Notes: generated from the sequence alone by a model not told the origin. Shown: positions 8,856 through 17,072, numbered from the stretch's first letter. The stretch is 64,000 nucleotides of DNA from CALLCD01 sp039196965 (GCA_039196965.1 JBCCUK010000010.1:1-64000), one strand, 5' to 3'. A program made the numbers and translations.

Positions 8856-10010
8856 TCACAGTTCTGTCGAGGCATATTCGGTTCGCTTTGCCGGGAAAGT
8901 GCGAATGGACTGGGTAAGCGGTTCGAGAAGATGCTGCGCCAGCCAGCTTACAAGCGGAACGCAAACGCCATCTCCGGCGAGATTCGTGGCCGCTGTAACG
9001 GTTTCAGGTATTTTGTAGGTATCTGAGAGCCCCATAAGCCGGGCAGCTTCCCGTCCGGTCAGTCCACGCAAGCGTAAATCACCATTTTCGGAGATCAGCA
9101 GTAGCTGTCGCGACGACCCGCCTTTCAGCGTCCTGAGACAGCCTGCCACGCCGTCATAGCGCACCTCAGAACGGGTTTTTCCCTGCCGCACGCGTCTGTA
9201 AACCGCACCGACCTGAAAATTGCCAAGCTGCCTTGCCGCTTCGACCCGCTCGCGGTGGCGTTGGGTCATTTGGGCCAGCAACGTGTTGCAGTCTTCGTCA
9301 GATCGCCATGCTTTTGCAGGTAAATTACGTTCCAGAAGATCAGCGAGGCTGACATGTTGAAGTTTCGGGGCCGGTAGCGCCCAGCGCATCCAGGCATGGG
9401 CAAGGCTCTCTGGCAGACCGGCCACGGCAGTGAGGCTCGCATCGGTGACACCATAAGAACGGTCATGGCTATGAGTCCGAATGTCGTTTGGAACCGGGCC
9501 AAGTGCGCAGACCAGAAAAACTCGCCTGCGAGATTGGGGCACGAAATCCTGTGCATTGAGGTCGAGCAGGCCGCAGCTATAGCCGAGGGACACAAAGGCC
9601 TCGACAATGGCCTCTAAGTCGCGGCCCTGATCGGAGGACAAAAGTCCGGGGACGTTTTCGAGCACGATCGTGGCTGGGGCGCGATCCTCCCGTTTCAGAT
9701 CCGCCATCAGCTCCCAGAATGGCCAGAACGCACTACTCCGCCGGGCTGTCAGTCCGCCGCGGTTGCCAGCCAAGGACACATCCTGACAAGGCGAGCTTGC
9801 CCAGGCGAGGTCCGCCGAGGGTAGGTCCGCCGAGGTCAGTTCTGCGATGTCGCACAGTCTGAGGTGGGATTCGCCGAAATTCGCCCGATAGGACTTGGCC
9901 TTCTCTGCGTCATTGTCATTGGCGAACACGCAATCGAAGTGGCGCGCTAGGCCAAGCCGAGCCATGCCGCCGCCGGCAAAGAATTCGAGGAATTTCAAAC
10001 GTTCAGCCAT
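8856..10010 (-). CDS. DNA (cytosine-5) methyltransferase, apparently solitary
   Basis: A 384-residue C5 DNA methyltransferase. Motif I is FFAGGGMARLGL (about 9-21), motif IV with the catalytic cysteine is SSPCQDVS (PCQ at 74-76), motif VI is ENV (118-120), motif VIII is QSRRR (159-163) and motif X is the C-terminal GDGVCVPLVSWLAQ block. The stretch between VIII and IX is the likely target-recognition domain. No restriction endonuclease, Vsr nuclease or specificity subunit flanks it, so it is likely an orphan methyltransferase used for regulation or protection. The target sequence cannot be read from the protein alone. Confidence 0.93.
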   Translation of the reverse strand: MAERLKFLEFFAGGGMARLGLARHFDCVFANDNDAEKAKSYRANFGESHLRLCDIAELTSADLPSADLAWASSPCQDVSLAGNRGGLTARRSSAFWPFWELMADLKREDRAPATIVLENVPGLLSSDQGRDLEAIVEAFVSLGYSCGLLDLNAQDFVPQSRRRVFLVCALGPVPNDIRTHSHDRSYGVTDASLTAVAGLPESLAHAWMRWALPAPKLQHVSLADLLERNLPAKAWRSDEDCNTLLAQMTQRHRERVEAARQLGNFQVGAVYRRVRQGKTRSEVRYDGVAGCLRTLKGGSSRQLLLISENGDLRLRGLTGREAARLMGLSDTYKIPETVTAATNLAGDGVCVPLVSWLAQHLLEPLTQSIRTFPAKRTEYASTEL

Positions 10011-10189
10011 AGGTTCAATGTCCGCCGATTCCGCTCACGAAAACACACACACGCCTCGCGAGCGGCGCACAAGACCTCACATTCGCTTTTGCATCCCTTT
10101 TTCCGGCCACCTCAGCCCCCATTATGGCCGCATCATCATAGCGTTGGCGCTGAGAAAGAACGCGCCGGCCAAGCAGAATGACGGAGTAA

Positions 10190-10666
10190 ATGATGACTAT
10201 TGCAAAATGGGGCCTTTCATTGGCCGTGGGCGGATTGCTTATCCTTTTTGGTATTACAAAATTCACTGGCGGCGCGCATATCTTTCCGCTGATCGAATAC
10301 AAGGCGAGTGTCCTGGGCTTTCCCGGCGCAGGCCTGTTCTTTCCATGGGTCAATTATTTGACGGGGACACTTGAGGTTGTTGCCGGCGCTCTTGTCATTT
10401 TTCCGAGGACACGCAATGCGATCGGAACGAAGCTCGCTGTCGTTCCTTTTCTCGGAGCTGTGGTGTTTCACCTGTCGCCTCTTTTAGGTGTGATCACGCC
10501 AAACGGTTATGCCGAAGGGTCTGAAGGTCTCAGCGCCGCGCTTGCGAGTGGAAGCGGTTTCGAGCTTTCGCACTTCACGGCGGATAGCGGTCCGCTGCTA
10601 TTTATGATTGCAAGCGCTTTTCTGGTGCTCTCGCTTATAAATGTGTTCCTGAACCGCGAGGCTTAG
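10190..10666 (+). CDS. small inner-membrane protein, possibly DoxX/YkgB-like
   Basis: A 158-residue protein with four hydrophobic segments (about 5-25, 45-65, 78-98 and 132-152). The first contains an LILFGITKFTGG stretch reminiscent of DoxX-like or YkgB (DUF417) proteins, which have a similar four-helix layout; this is a weak assignment. The ribosome site GGAG precedes two adjacent ATG codons (10190 and 10193), and either could be used. A strong terminator follows at 10725-10755, so it is transcribed separately from the ABC exporter downstream. Confidence 0.7.
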   Translation: MMTIAKWGLSLAVGGLLILFGITKFTGGAHIFPLIEYKASVLGFPGAGLFFPWVNYLTGTLEVVAGALVIFPRTRNAIGTKLAVVPFLGAVVFHLSPLLGVITPNGYAEGSEGLSAALASGSGFELSHFTADSGPLLFMIASAFLVLSLINVFLNREA

Positions 10667-10724
10667 GCAAAGCTATCTTCGCCCAACCCGCGGACACATT
10701 GTCAGACGATATTGCTTGAACGCC

Positions 10725-10755
10725 AAGCCTGCATAGCAAGACTGTGCAGGCTTTT
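10725..10755 (+). terminator. rho-independent terminator after the small membrane protein
   Basis: Arms AAGCCTGCA (10725-10733) and TGCAGGCTT (10745-10753) pair perfectly and are followed by TTCTC. The hairpin covers the most upstream ATG of the next reading frame (10744), which argues for a later start of the ABC gene. Confidence 0.85.
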
Positions 10756-10806
10756 CTCGTTCGGCGGTCATTGCAATTGCAACTCGATGGTCTCATATCT
10801 CCAGCC

Positions 10807-11694
10807 ATGGATGAGGGGCAGAATATCATCATGGTGGATGGGCTTGCCTATGCCTATCCCGGTGCGCCGACCCCCACCGTCGAAGACATCTCCTTCACAG
10901 TCCGCCGCGGGACAATATTCGGCCTTCTCGGGCCTTCAGGAGCCGGAAAGAGCACTGTGCAGCGCATTCTAACCCGGCAGATCCGGCGCATTGACCGTGG
11001 GAAAGTAGATGTGCTGGGGAAAGATATCCTGCATTGGGATCACACGCTTTTCGAGAAGGTTGGTGTCGGCTTTGAGCTGCCGAACCATTATCCGCGGCTC
11101 ACCGCCCTCGAAAACCTCAAATTCTTTGCATCATTCTACCGGAGCGCTACGGCCGATCCGGTCGATCTGCTTCGCCGTGTGGGGCTTGCCGAAGCGGCAA
11201 CGAAGCGTGTCAGTGAGTTCTCCAAAGGCATGCAGGTCCGGTTGAACTTTGCCCGCGCGCTGATCCATGATCCGGAGCTGCTTTTCCTTGATGAGCCGAC
11301 GACGGGCCTAGATCCGACGACAGCAAAACTCATCCGGGCTGAGATTTCAGGCCTCCGAGCCGCCGGCAAAACGATTATTCTGACAACCCATAATATGCAC
11401 GACGCTGAAACGCTTTGTGATGAGGTGGGGTTTATCGCGCGGGGCCGTATGCGGACAATCGATACGCCCCAGGCTCTGAAGCTAAAGTATGGGAGCCACA
11501 CCGTGCGCGTAACTTTAACGTCCGACAGTAGGTCCGAGGACAGAGTTTTTCCTATGAAGGGATTGGGCGGAAATAAGGAATTTCTCGACACCATTCGGAA
11601 TGGCAGCTTACAGACTATCCACAGTCAGGAAGCGAGTCTTGATCAGGTGTTTCAGGATGTGACCGGCGAAACGCTGACTGCGGAGGGCGGCTAG
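10807..11694 (+). CDS. ABC transporter ATP-binding protein
   Basis: A 295-residue ABC ATPase from the chosen start. Walker A is GPSGAGKST (42-50), the signature is FSKGMQ (138-143; variant SKGMQ instead of LSGGQ), Walker B is LLFLDEP (158-164) and the switch His is at 195 in TTHNM. A regulatory C-terminal extension of about 70 residues follows. An ATG at 10744 is open in frame but lies inside a terminator hairpin, so 10807 is preferred; 10831 is also possible. It forms an operon with two permeases (3 and 5 bases apart), together making an ABC-2 type exporter. Drug export is one possibility, since the ATPase plus two small permeases resembles the mycobacterial Rv2686c-Rv2688c arrangement. Confidence 0.9.
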   Translation: MDEGQNIIMVDGLAYAYPGAPTPTVEDISFTVRRGTIFGLLGPSGAGKSTVQRILTRQIRRIDRGKVDVLGKDILHWDHTLFEKVGVGFELPNHYPRLTALENLKFFASFYRSATADPVDLLRRVGLAEAATKRVSEFSKGMQVRLNFARALIHDPELLFLDEPTTGLDPTTAKLIRAEISGLRAAGKTIILTTHNMHDAETLCDEVGFIARGRMRTIDTPQALKLKYGSHTVRVTLTSDSRSEDRVFPMKGLGGNKEFLDTIRNGSLQTIHSQEASLDQVFQDVTGETLTAEGG

Positions 11695-11697
11695 GTC

Positions 11698-12414
11698 ATG
11701 TCCACCGCTCTGAATATGGCGCGTTGGGATGTTGTGCTTCAGATTCGCAGTCACCTTTATTCGGCAACGGCCTTTACCACTGCAACGCTTTGCCTTGTCG
11801 CCTACTTGCTTGCCCCGTTGCATGTGGACGCGAAATGGCTTGCACTTTTGCTCTTCACCGATCCCGCCGTGATAGGATTATCCTTTGTCGGTGCATTCAT
11901 CTTGATGGAACGCGGTGGAAATACGCTTCTGGCCTTATCGACCTCACCGCTAACGGCGTTTAACTATGTTTTCGGGAAGATCGTGTCGTTTTCCTTTCTC
12001 GGCTTCTGTTCCGGTATTCTGGTGGCAGTCACAGCGGCGCTTGGTGACCTCAACTATCTCGTGATGATGGTTTCGCTCGTCCTGACCAACGCGCTTGCCG
12101 TTATTGTTGGGTTCTGCCTTTCAGCCCGGGCACAATCGGTGAACGGATTTCTCGTCAGGCTGTCGCTTGCCCTGATCATCGCTCTGCTACCACTCATGGC
12201 GTATCTGCCGGATAATCCCAGCGCTCTCTTTTATGCGTTCGCACTTATTCCATCCTACAGTATACTGACAGTTCTGGAAGTGGGGTTTCAAGTCGCGAAC
12301 ATATCTCTTACGGCATATGCAGTTCACGTTGCTTACCTTGCCGCATGGATTGCCGCGGGCTTGTTTTGGGCGGTGCGCGACTATGATCGTTTCATGCGCC
12401 AGTTTGGAAGGTAG
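11698..12414 (+). CDS. ABC-2 type exporter permease, first subunit
   Basis: A 238-residue integral membrane protein with six hydrophobic segments and short polar loops, typical of ABC-2 type permeases. It starts 3 bases after the ATPase stop and ends 5 bases before the second permease, so the three are almost certainly cotranscribed and form one transporter. The conserved early segment ALSTSPLTAFNYVFGK sits where ABC-2 permeases contact the ATPase (inference). The substrate is not visible from sequence. Confidence 0.82.
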   Translation: MSTALNMARWDVVLQIRSHLYSATAFTTATLCLVAYLLAPLHVDAKWLALLLFTDPAVIGLSFVGAFILMERGGNTLLALSTSPLTAFNYVFGKIVSFSFLGFCSGILVAVTAALGDLNYLVMMVSLVLTNALAVIVGFCLSARAQSVNGFLVRLSLALIIALLPLMAYLPDNPSALFYAFALIPSYSILTVLEVGFQVANISLTAYAVHVAYLAAWIAAGLFWAVRDYDRFMRQFGR

Positions 12415-12419
12415 GCACT

Positions 12420-13166
12420 ATGGGCCGGGCTCTCATGCTTCTGCGGTTCGACGCCCAAAGTCTTTGGCGTGATAATTTCCTTATCACTGTGGCGGGCATA
12501 ACCGGGCTGCTGCTCGCTGCGATAGGGCTGGCCGGCCAGTTCCGTGAAGTGCTCGGGGTAGACCATCTACAAATGTGGATACCCTATGTCCTGATCCTGT
12601 TTCTGATCTCCAATGCCGGCACCTATGGCATGCTGTTCGGTCTGGTTTTTGTCGAGGAAGTTGAGACCCGGGCGAGGGCCGCACTTATGGTGTTGCCCAT
12701 GGACCCTGTGCATCAGGCCCTGATCCGCACTTTGAGCGTCGTGGTCTGGTTGCTGGTCCAGTCCGTGTTGTTTGCCTGGATTGTGGCCGCCGGTTGGGAC
12801 GCGGTGCCTTTTGGTTTGTTCGGGTGGTGCCTGCTGGCTGTGGCGCTGGCACCGCTGGGGGCTGTGTTCATGCTCACTCTGTCCACCGTAGCGTCCAATC
12901 GGGTGGAGGCGCTTGCCATGGGGAAGTTTTTCTCCGGCGCATCGACCCCGCCCATCCTGCTCTATCTCATCGCCGAGGATGCCTGGTATCGGCACCTCTT
13001 TCTAATCTTGCCAACGACACCGGCTGTTCATGCCTTCGAGGCCCTGCGAGCGGGCGAGGACAGCATAGCTCTTCTCTGGGTCGCCGCCGGCATTACCTAT
13101 GCGCTATTGCTCGGCTTGCTCGCGCTTCGCCGATATATTCGTAAGTCCTATATGATCTCGGCCTAG
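12420..13166 (+). CDS. ABC-2 type exporter permease, second subunit
   Basis: A 248-residue membrane protein with six hydrophobic segments, related in layout to the preceding permease (the motif AALMVLPMDPVHQAL matches LLALSTSPLTAFNYV in position). The two are diverged subunits of a heteromeric exporter. It ends 11 bases from the convergent oxygenase-like gene. No periplasmic binding protein is nearby, consistent with export rather than import. Confidence 0.82.
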   Translation: MGRALMLLRFDAQSLWRDNFLITVAGITGLLLAAIGLAGQFREVLGVDHLQMWIPYVLILFLISNAGTYGMLFGLVFVEEVETRARAALMVLPMDPVHQALIRTLSVVVWLLVQSVLFAWIVAAGWDAVPFGLFGWCLLAVALAPLGAVFMLTLSTVASNRVEALAMGKFFSGASTPPILLYLIAEDAWYRHLFLILPTTPAVHAFEALRAGEDSIALLWVAAGITYALLLGLLALRRYIRKSYMISA

Positions 13167-13177
13167 GGCGAGGATTT

Positions 13178-13813
13178 TCAGTCCGGATCGGCGGCAAGGC
13201 CGTAATTAAAACTGACCGACAGACGCGGATCTTCAGAGCGGTTCGGCATCACTTCATGTCTCAGCCAGCTTTCCCACATCAGAACTTCGCCGGGCGAGGG
13301 GCTGCGATAGATAAAACGCTTGCCGGTCTCCGGGACATCTTCTCTTTGCGGCGGTGCGGCCATCATGAACCCAAGCCGCGGGTCTTCAAATTTGATCGCC
13401 CCCGATCCCTCCGGCAGCGTGATATAGGCTGTGCCGGAAATCACCGAATTCGGGTGGAGGTGGGCAGAATGGCTGCCGCCCGGCGCAAGTATGTTTACCC
13501 AGAGACTGTCAAGGATCAGGCGCTGGCCATCGAGGTTCCAGTGCAAGGCATCGGCATAAGCGCTCGCGAATTGGTCCAGCTTGTTCTTCAGGGCACTGAA
13601 GGCCGGGGTCCGCATGGGCAGATCGTCGAGCGAGGCATAGGAGGTGTATCCGTCATAGCCTTGTTCTTCGCACCAGGCCGCACCGGCCTCATCGCCGTCC
13701 TCCAGCATCCAGATCGACGTGTCGAGTTCATCGACAAGGTCCGCATCCCTCAGATGGAATGTTCCGATCAGGGTGGAGAATGCGGAGAGGATTTGAGGCT
13801 TGTTTGTCGTCAT
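13178..13813 (-). CDS. TIGR02466-type putative 2OG-Fe(II) oxygenase
   Basis: A 211-residue cupin-fold protein of the TIGR02466 family of putative 2-oxoglutarate/iron oxygenases. The iron-binding pair lies in GGSHSAHLHPNS (about 116-127), and the distal His in SWLRHEVMPNRS, about 70 residues on, is followed by an Arg (RLSVSFN) placed to bind the 2OG carboxylate. This fits the HX(D/H)...H...R pattern. The length matches the family. The substrate is unknown. It is preceded on the same strand by a strong terminator, so it likely has its own promoter. Confidence 0.82.
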   Translation of the reverse strand: MTTNKPQILSAFSTLIGTFHLRDADLVDELDTSIWMLEDGDEAGAAWCEEQGYDGYTSYASLDDLPMRTPAFSALKNKLDQFASAYADALHWNLDGQRLILDSLWVNILAPGGSHSAHLHPNSVISGTAYITLPEGSGAIKFEDPRLGFMMAAPPQREDVPETGKRFIYRSPSPGEVLMWESWLRHEVMPNRSEDPRLSVSFNYGLAADPD

Positions 13814-13845
13814 GCCCGCGCTCTTGCCATGGCTTCCACAAACAA

Positions 13846-13879
13846 AAAAGCCTCCGCAGCCGAAGTTGCGGAGGCTTTT
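13846..13879 (-). terminator. rho-independent terminator after the methyltransferase lipoprotein gene
   Basis: Arms AAAAGCCTCCGCA (13846-13858) and TGCGGAGGCTTTT (13867-13879) pair perfectly over 13 bp with an eight-base loop. Read on the minus strand it ends in a T run, so it stops transcripts from the gene starting at 14805. Confidence 0.93.
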
Positions 13880-13902
13880 CGCGTTGATTTCGGGGCGCGG
13901 TC

Positions 13903-14805
13903 CTAGGAGCCGTCGCCCTCTGATGCAGAAGCCGTTTCAAGCGGTTTCACGAATTTCAGCGTGAAACGGTCACTCTCGCCAATATCGAGATACTTCTGAG
14001 CATCGAAATCCTCTGGCGCATTGCCGTCGCGGTCCGTGGTTGCGCTGACGGGGGGAAGTGTCCACACGCCGAATGGGTGGTCTGCCGTGTCCTTTGGATT
14101 GGCATTGATCTCCGATGTTCCGCCAAGTTCGAAGCCGACTTCCTTGGCGAGATTGATCATATAGTCTTCATGCACATAGCCTGAGCCCGCCCGAGGGTCC
14201 TGATCGGCGCTGGAGGGCAGGCGGTGTTCGACCAGTCCGAATACGCCGCCGGGTTTCAGGGCAGTGTAAACATCTTCCAATACTTTCTTCTCATACCCAC
14301 GTCCCATCCAATTGTGGACGTTTCTGAAGGAGAGAACAGTGTCTACGGAGTTGCCCTCAACCATGGCTTCTGACTCAGGTGTCAGTGCGGTGACTGTGAT
14401 CGGGCCGAAAACGGTTTCATCGGCGAAGCGCTCCAGGAATTGCGCGTCGCGTTCAGCATTCCCGAAATTTGCAGCAATGTAGGTGCCGCCGCCGGCATTG
14501 ATTAATGGCGCGAGCACCTCGGTGTACCAGCCGCCGCCTGGATAAATTTCGATCAGGGTTTCGTCGCCACTCACTTCGAAAAATTCCAATGTCTCTTTTG
14601 GATGACGGGATGCGTCGCGGGCCTTGTTTTCGTCGCTCCGCCACGCCCCTGCCAATACGGTTTCAATCGGATCGACAACTGCTTCAGGTGCGGTATCTGC
14701 CACTTGTGTGGCTGTTTCCGGAGCTGCTGCGGAAGAGGTGGTCTCCGCTCCACCACAGGCGGCCAGGACAAGCCCGGAAACGCCAGCTGCAAGAAGATAT
14801 TTCAT
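13903..14805 (-). CDS. exported lipoprotein with class I methyltransferase fold (COG4798-like)
   Basis: A 300-residue protein with a lipoprotein signal (lipobox LAAC, Cys17), then a low-complexity Ala/Thr/Glu linker to about residue 45, then a Rossmann methyltransferase domain. Motif I is EIYPGGGWYTEVLAP and the post-I to motif IV region holds VDTVLSFRNVHNWMGRG. It resembles COG4798 predicted methyltransferases, which often carry signal peptides. Substrate and methyl donor supply outside the cytoplasm are unknown. It is monocistronic, divergent from hsp20 and followed by a strong terminator. Confidence 0.85.
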   Translation of the reverse strand: MKYLLAAGVSGLVLAACGGAETTSSAAAPETATQVADTAPEAVVDPIETVLAGAWRSDENKARDASRHPKETLEFFEVSGDETLIEIYPGGGWYTEVLAPLINAGGGTYIAANFGNAERDAQFLERFADETVFGPITVTALTPESEAMVEGNSVDTVLSFRNVHNWMGRGYEKKVLEDVYTALKPGGVFGLVEHRLPSSADQDPRAGSGYVHEDYMINLAKEVGFELGGTSEINANPKDTADHPFGVWTLPPVSATTDRDGNAPEDFDAQKYLDIGESDRFTLKFVKPLETASASEGDGS

Positions 14806-14830
14806 TAGTTTTTCCTCTGTTCAACGCCCC

Positions 14831-14861
14831 CTTGAAGGAGCCGATTGCCATTCCCACCTAT
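14831..14861 (+). promoter_or_regulatory. candidate RpoH (sigma-32) promoter of hsp20
   Basis: CTTGAA (14831-14836) is followed after 16 bases by CCCACCTAT (14853-14861), close to the heat-shock consensus CTTGAA and CCCCATNT. It would start transcription near 14868 and give a leader of about 130 bases. Inferred from sequence only. Confidence 0.5.
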
Positions 14862-14875
14862 CAAAAGTCGGAACG

Positions 14876-14991
14876 CCGCAAAGCGGGTACCGACGGCCTT
14901 TAAGTGGCTTCGCCGGATACGGGAACAGCAACTTGGGGCCAAAACTCAAGGTGCTCACGCTTTTGTGAGCTTTGGTTGCTTAAACAAAGGA
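14876..14991 (+). promoter_or_regulatory. candidate ROSE-like RNA thermometer in the hsp20 leader
   Basis: Four small hairpins lie in series before the hsp20 start: CCGC/GCGG (14876-14886), CTTGGG/CTCAAG (14932-14950, one wobble), GCTCAC/GTGAGC (14953-14970), and a last one in which TTGCT (14976-14980) faces AGGA (14988-14991), the ribosome-binding site; CTTTG (14970-14974) can also pair with CAAAG (14985-14989). The motif U(U/C)GCU opposite AGGA is the hallmark of ROSE thermometers of alphaproteobacterial small heat-shock genes. The stems are short, so this remains a proposal. Confidence 0.5.
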
Positions 14992-15001
14992 CTGAAAAAT
15001 C

Positions 15002-15487
15002 ATGACGATTCCTACCGATCTCACCCCCCTTTACAGAACAATGGTCGGCTTCGACCGTTTGGCCAATATGATCGATACCGCATCGCGTCTCGACGGCGCG
15101 CAGGGCTACCCTCCCTACAATATTGAGCGTCTTGACGAGGATGCCTTTGCTATCGAACTGGCCGTTGCCGGTTTTGCCGAGGATGATCTCGACATTGAGA
15201 CCAAGGATGGCCTCCTGACGGTCTCCGGGCGTATTCATAAAGATGAAAATGCCGATGAGCGCGAGTTTCTGCATCGCGGTATCGCGGAACGCGGTTTTAT
15301 CAGACGTTTCCAACTGGCAGACCATGTTGTCGTGACCGGTGCCGACCTCCGCAACGGCCTGCTTCGGATTGAGCTCGTAAGAGAGCTTCCAGAGGCAAAG
15401 AAACCGCGGAAGATCTCGATTGGCTCCGGCGAGGCGAAACGCCCAACCCCCAAAGTCATCGAAGGCAAAAAAGGCGAAGCAGCTTAG
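15002..15487 (+). CDS. ibpA: Hsp20/alpha-crystallin small heat-shock protein
   Basis: A 161-residue small heat-shock protein of the IbpA type. The alpha-crystallin domain spans about 40-133, with the AVAGFAEDDLDIETKDGLL and GIAERGFIRRFQLADHV blocks typical of class A rhizobial/IbpA Hsp20 proteins. The C-terminal tail is Lys/Gly rich and lacks an obvious IXI motif beyond PRKISIG. It is an ATP-independent holdase for unfolding proteins. Regulation is probably double: an RpoH-type promoter and a thermometer-like leader upstream. A strong terminator follows at 15548-15580. Confidence 0.93.
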   Translation: MTIPTDLTPLYRTMVGFDRLANMIDTASRLDGAQGYPPYNIERLDEDAFAIELAVAGFAEDDLDIETKDGLLTVSGRIHKDENADEREFLHRGIAERGFIRRFQLADHVVVTGADLRNGLLRIELVRELPEAKKPRKISIGSGEAKRPTPKVIEGKKGEAA

Positions 15488-15547
15488 TCCAATTGGCTGA
15501 CCAGCCTTTTCGATCGCGATGCCCTAAGTGGTAATTGCGATCCCTCT

Positions 15548-15584
15548 GGCGCGCTCCTATCGTCCCCCAAGGAGCGCGCCGTTT
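15548..15584 (+). terminator. rho-independent terminator after hsp20
   Basis: Arms GGCGCGCTCCT (15548-15558) and AGGAGCGCGCC (15570-15580) pair perfectly, followed by GTTTGC. It lies inside the longest open frame of the next gene, so that gene should start further downstream, at 15616. Confidence 0.85.
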
Positions 15585-15615
15585 GCTGTTGAATTCCAGA
15601 GCAATTTCGCTCAGC

Positions 15616-16311
15616 ATGGCAAGCATGCATGGTCCCCGTCTCCGCCAGCTTGTCATTGCCGCCAAACATAATGAAACCATCGATCTGCTTCGTGAAACGC
15701 TCCAGCTCGGCAACCCGTTTGTAGATCCGGGCGTCGCTGAATTCGGTCTGACAAATGCTGTTTTTGCGATTGGTGATCAATTTTTGGAAGTTGTTGTCCC
15801 GGTAAGCCCGTCAGCCCCCGCAAAGCGTTTTATCGATCGCGCAGGAGAGGGGGGATATATGGCGATTTTTCAGGTGGATAGTATCGAGAAAGCTAGAGAG
15901 CGGATCGATGCTTTAGGTATTCGCCGGGTCTGGGATATTGATCTGGAGGATATTGCGGCCAGTCATCTTCACCCTGCTGATACTGGCGGTGCGATCATGT
16001 CCCTCGATACCCCCAAGCCTGTCGGTGCATGGCGCTGGGGTGGTCCGGACTGGGCGAAGCATAGCGTCACCGGCGGTATACGTGGCGCTGCTGTGCAGAG
16101 CCCCAGTCCTGAGGCGCTTGCCGCGCGTTGGGCATCGGTCCTCGGTACCGAAATTGATACCAGCGGTGAAAGTACTGAACTTGCGCAGGGAAACATTCGG
16201 TTTGAGCAAGGCTACAATGAGGGTGTAACGCAGTTTCACCTTGAACTTCCGGATCATCCTAAACAGACGAGCGGCGAGCTCCAGATCGGTTCCCTTACGC
16301 TCAAATGGTAA
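15616..16311 (+). CDS. VOC/glyoxalase-like domain protein
   Basis: A 231-residue protein from the ATG at 15616; upstream in-frame starts (to 15535) run through the hsp20 terminator and are rejected. It starts PRLRQLVIAAKH and contains two beta-alpha-beta-beta-beta halves (about 5-110 and 140-228), as in vicinal oxygen chelate proteins. It resembles the glyoxalase-like domain proteins of alphaproteobacteria. Metal ligands cannot be assigned confidently and the substrate is unknown. It is monocistronic between hsp20 and the small protein at 16489. Confidence 0.7.
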   Translation: MASMHGPRLRQLVIAAKHNETIDLLRETLQLGNPFVDPGVAEFGLTNAVFAIGDQFLEVVVPVSPSAPAKRFIDRAGEGGYMAIFQVDSIEKARERIDALGIRRVWDIDLEDIAASHLHPADTGGAIMSLDTPKPVGAWRWGGPDWAKHSVTGGIRGAAVQSPSPEALAARWASVLGTEIDTSGESTELAQGNIRFEQGYNEGVTQFHLELPDHPKQTSGELQIGSLTLKW

Positions 16312-16488
16312 AATGGTTAATGGAATAGCCGTTTTTGGTAACCCCGACTTTACGAGGGTTAACCGCCGAGTGGCTAAAAATGAACCAAAACCGTGGATTT
16401 GGTAACTTCTCGGCAAGAGATGACACGTCATAACTGGGGTTTGGTGTGGGCCAATTGCCTGCATGTCCTCAAGGAGTTGACGCGGTCA

Positions 16489-16929
16489 ATGTTCAAAGAT
16501 CTTGTAAAACATGTCGGTAGCCGAACGGGATTGACGCAGGCTAAATCCCGCGCTGCGCTTGGCATTGTGTTCAATGCTGCCGAGCGTCAGGCGTCTCCGT
16601 TTGCCGGCGCAATGTTCAAGAAACTTCCCGGCGCGCGCACGGCTTCGGCCAAGGCTGGCGCTGAATTGAACACTTGCACCGGCGAAATCGCACGCCTGAT
16701 CGAGCAAACTCCGGGCGGTCGCAAATATGTCGTTTCAAAGATGTTTCGCGACTTGCACGAACTCGGCCTCGGCCATGAGGAAATCAGCCAGCTTCTGCCC
16801 TCTATTTCCGGTTACATGTCAGATACCTACAATCTTCAGGGTTTTGGTCATCTCGGCGATCTGATCGGCACCAATTTTGATGTTTATGGGGAAGAGGCAA
16901 GGGACGTTCAGGAAACAAGCGCTGCCTGA
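16489..16929 (+). CDS. hypothetical small helical protein
   Basis: A 146-residue protein starting at ATG 16489, 11 bases after AAGGAG; a longer frame to 16393 lacks a ribosome site. It begins MFKDLVKHVGSRTGLTQAKS, is mostly helical with Gly/Ala turns, and has an acidic C terminus. There is no signal peptide or membrane segment. Its layout recalls small DUF-type proteins with a DLVKHV...LTQ...A repeat arrangement, but I cannot name the family. It is followed by the candidate small RNA region and a strong terminator at 17222-17251. Confidence 0.7.
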   Translation: MFKDLVKHVGSRTGLTQAKSRAALGIVFNAAERQASPFAGAMFKKLPGARTASAKAGAELNTCTGEIARLIEQTPGGRKYVVSKMFRDLHELGLGHEEISQLLPSISGYMSDTYNLQGFGHLGDLIGTNFDVYGEEARDVQETSAA

Positions 16930-17072
16930 CACGTTGATGCTGGTCCGGCTTTAACAAAAGAGGTTTGTCGAAGCTGTAACGCCCGATACTCTTAGCACGT
17001 ATAGACCTCTCGAAACGCTCGACATTTCGTGAAGACGCGTGATTGGAACTGGTCCAGTGAATCCGCCATATA

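Noticed and set aside
10744..10806. Upstream start of the ABC ATPase
   Set aside because: The ATG lies within a terminator stem for the preceding gene, and the encoded residues have no family match.
15535..15615. Upstream start of the VOC protein
   Set aside because: The extension runs through the hsp20 terminator hairpin.
16339..16361. Terminator after the VOC gene
   Set aside because: Only a 6-bp stem (TAACCC/GGGTTA) with no T tract.
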